Made by a program: the position numbers and the translations under genes. Shown one piece after another: positions 6,051 to 6,632 of a stretch of 6,632 nt of DNA (position 1 is its first letter; the number at the start of each line of letters is the position of its first letter). This stretch comes from JBEKZQ01 sp049509675 (GTDB lineage: Bacteria > Planctomycetota > Planctomycetia > Pirellulales > Thermoguttaceae). The stretch lies in NCBI GenBank assembly GCA_049509675.1, contig JBEKZQ010000357.1:1-6632 (forward strand), read 5' to 3'. The notes below the pieces were generated by a model. The model searched no databases, was not told the origin of the DNA, and saw only the letters and a list, made by a program, of their open reading frames with translations.

Positions 6051-6632
6051 ATGTTCGAGCGCACGGCACTCATCCTCTTGGATTCCAAGCCGAACCGGCA
6101 TAGCCTGAACGCCCTGCTCGGCGCTTTGGAGGCCGATGGGGAACTGGACGATCTGGAGATCCGCTGGCCCGCCGGCGAAGGACAACTCGGCGCACAGATT
6201 GCCCGGGCACGGGCCGGCGGCAAACGGCCGATCGTGGCCCTGTCGTTCACCACGCCGCAATTGTGGCGGATTTCGGAACTCGTCGCGCGTCTGCGGGCCC
6301 AAAATCCGGGGGCGCTTTGGGTGGCCGGCGGACCGCATCCCACGGCCGATCCGCAAGCGACGCTGCGGCTGGGCTTCGACGTGGTCGTGCTGGGCGAGGG
6401 CGAGGCCACGCTGCCGGACTTGCTCAAGACGATCGACGCGGGCGGCGACCTGGCCCGGGTGGCGGGCATCGCCTTCGAGTCCTCGGCCGGTGCGCCGCAC
6501 TACACGCCGCGCCGCACGCCCATCGAGCTGGACTCCTATCCGCCCTTCCCGCTGCGACGACGCAGGAGGGTTGGCCCGATCGAGATCACGCGCGGCTGCC
6601 CGTTCGCGTGCGGCTTCTGCCAGACCACGCAC
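6051..6632 (+). CDS. B12-binding-domain radical SAM protein (3' partial)
   Basis: The frame is open from ATG 6051 to the window edge, giving 194 residues. Residues about 5-125 form a Rossmann-like cobalamin-binding-type domain with AGGPHPTADP (92-101) and VVVLGEGEATLPDLL (111-125), typical of B12-binding radical SAM proteins. The canonical DxHxxG cobalt-ligand motif is not seen, so cobalamin may bind without a His ligand or not at all. IEITRGCPFACGFCQT holds the CxxxCxxC 4Fe-4S/SAM motif at C183, C187 and C190, and the window ends four residues later. The GCPFxCxFCQT form recalls the MJ1487-like B12/radical SAM family (tentative). The substrate cannot be told. Only 14 bp separate it from the sigma-factor stop and no clear Shine-Dalgarno is present, which suggests translation coupled to the sigma gene. 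ATG 6051 is the only plausible in-frame start. Confidence 0.93.
   Translation, partial: MFERTALILLDSKPNRHSLNALLGALEADGELDDLEIRWPAGEGQLGAQIARARAGGKRPIVALSFTTPQLWRISELVARLRAQNPGALWVAGGPHPTADPQATLRLGFDVVVLGEGEATLPDLLKTIDAGGDLARVAGIAFESSAGAPHYTPRRTPIELDSYPPFPLRRRRRVGPIEITRGCPFACGFCQTTH

Noticed and set aside
4501..6069. A 522-codon open frame on the minus strand opposite the sigma-factor gene
   Set aside because: The plus strand encodes all conserved sigma-70 regions. The antisense translation is Ala/His/Leu-rich shadow sequence.

Overview
The window looks like chromosomal DNA from a GC-rich member of the Planctomycetota, probably Pirellulales-like. Four observations point that way. There are palindromic repeats of kinds I associate with those genomes. 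A primary-type sigma factor carries region 2.3 in the form GFKFCTYATWWIRQ. There is a small CxC/CxC zinc-ribbon membrane protein. There is also a glycosidase fused to a paired SIS-like region. The assignment rests on recognition alone, with no 16S or database check.

Layout. Positions 1-2844 (+) hold the 3' part of a large gene: a clan-D (GH36-like) alpha-galactosidase-type module followed in the same frame by about 420 residues resembling a duplicated SIS phosphosugar-binding protein. Two unrelated palindromic genomic repeats sit inside this coding region and are translated. Positions 2834-3397 (-) encode a 187-residue zinc-ribbon protein with two membrane segments. It converges on the first gene, and the two stop codons lie in one 14-bp tandem repeat. 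Positions 3398-4458 form a 1.06-kb divergent intergenic region. It holds two adjacent palindromic repeats, an AT-rich promoter-like patch, a possible minus-strand small ORF with a good ribosome binding site, a promoter-like extended -10 and a structured leader. Positions 4459-6036 (+) encode a full-length sigma-70 factor that starts at TTG behind a strong Shine-Dalgarno. Only 14 bp later, from 6051 to the window edge, begins a B12-binding-domain radical SAM protein, cut after its CxxxCxxC cluster motif.

How the genes relate. The sigma factor and radical SAM gene are probably co-transcribed. The glycosidase/SIS protein suggests glycan or sugar catabolism, but nothing ties it functionally to the sigma operon. 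No phage, plasmid, CRISPR, tRNA or rRNA feature was seen. The most notable points are the GH-SIS fusion, the two genomic repeats absorbed into its reading frame, and the cluster of repeats and possible small genes in the intergenic region.
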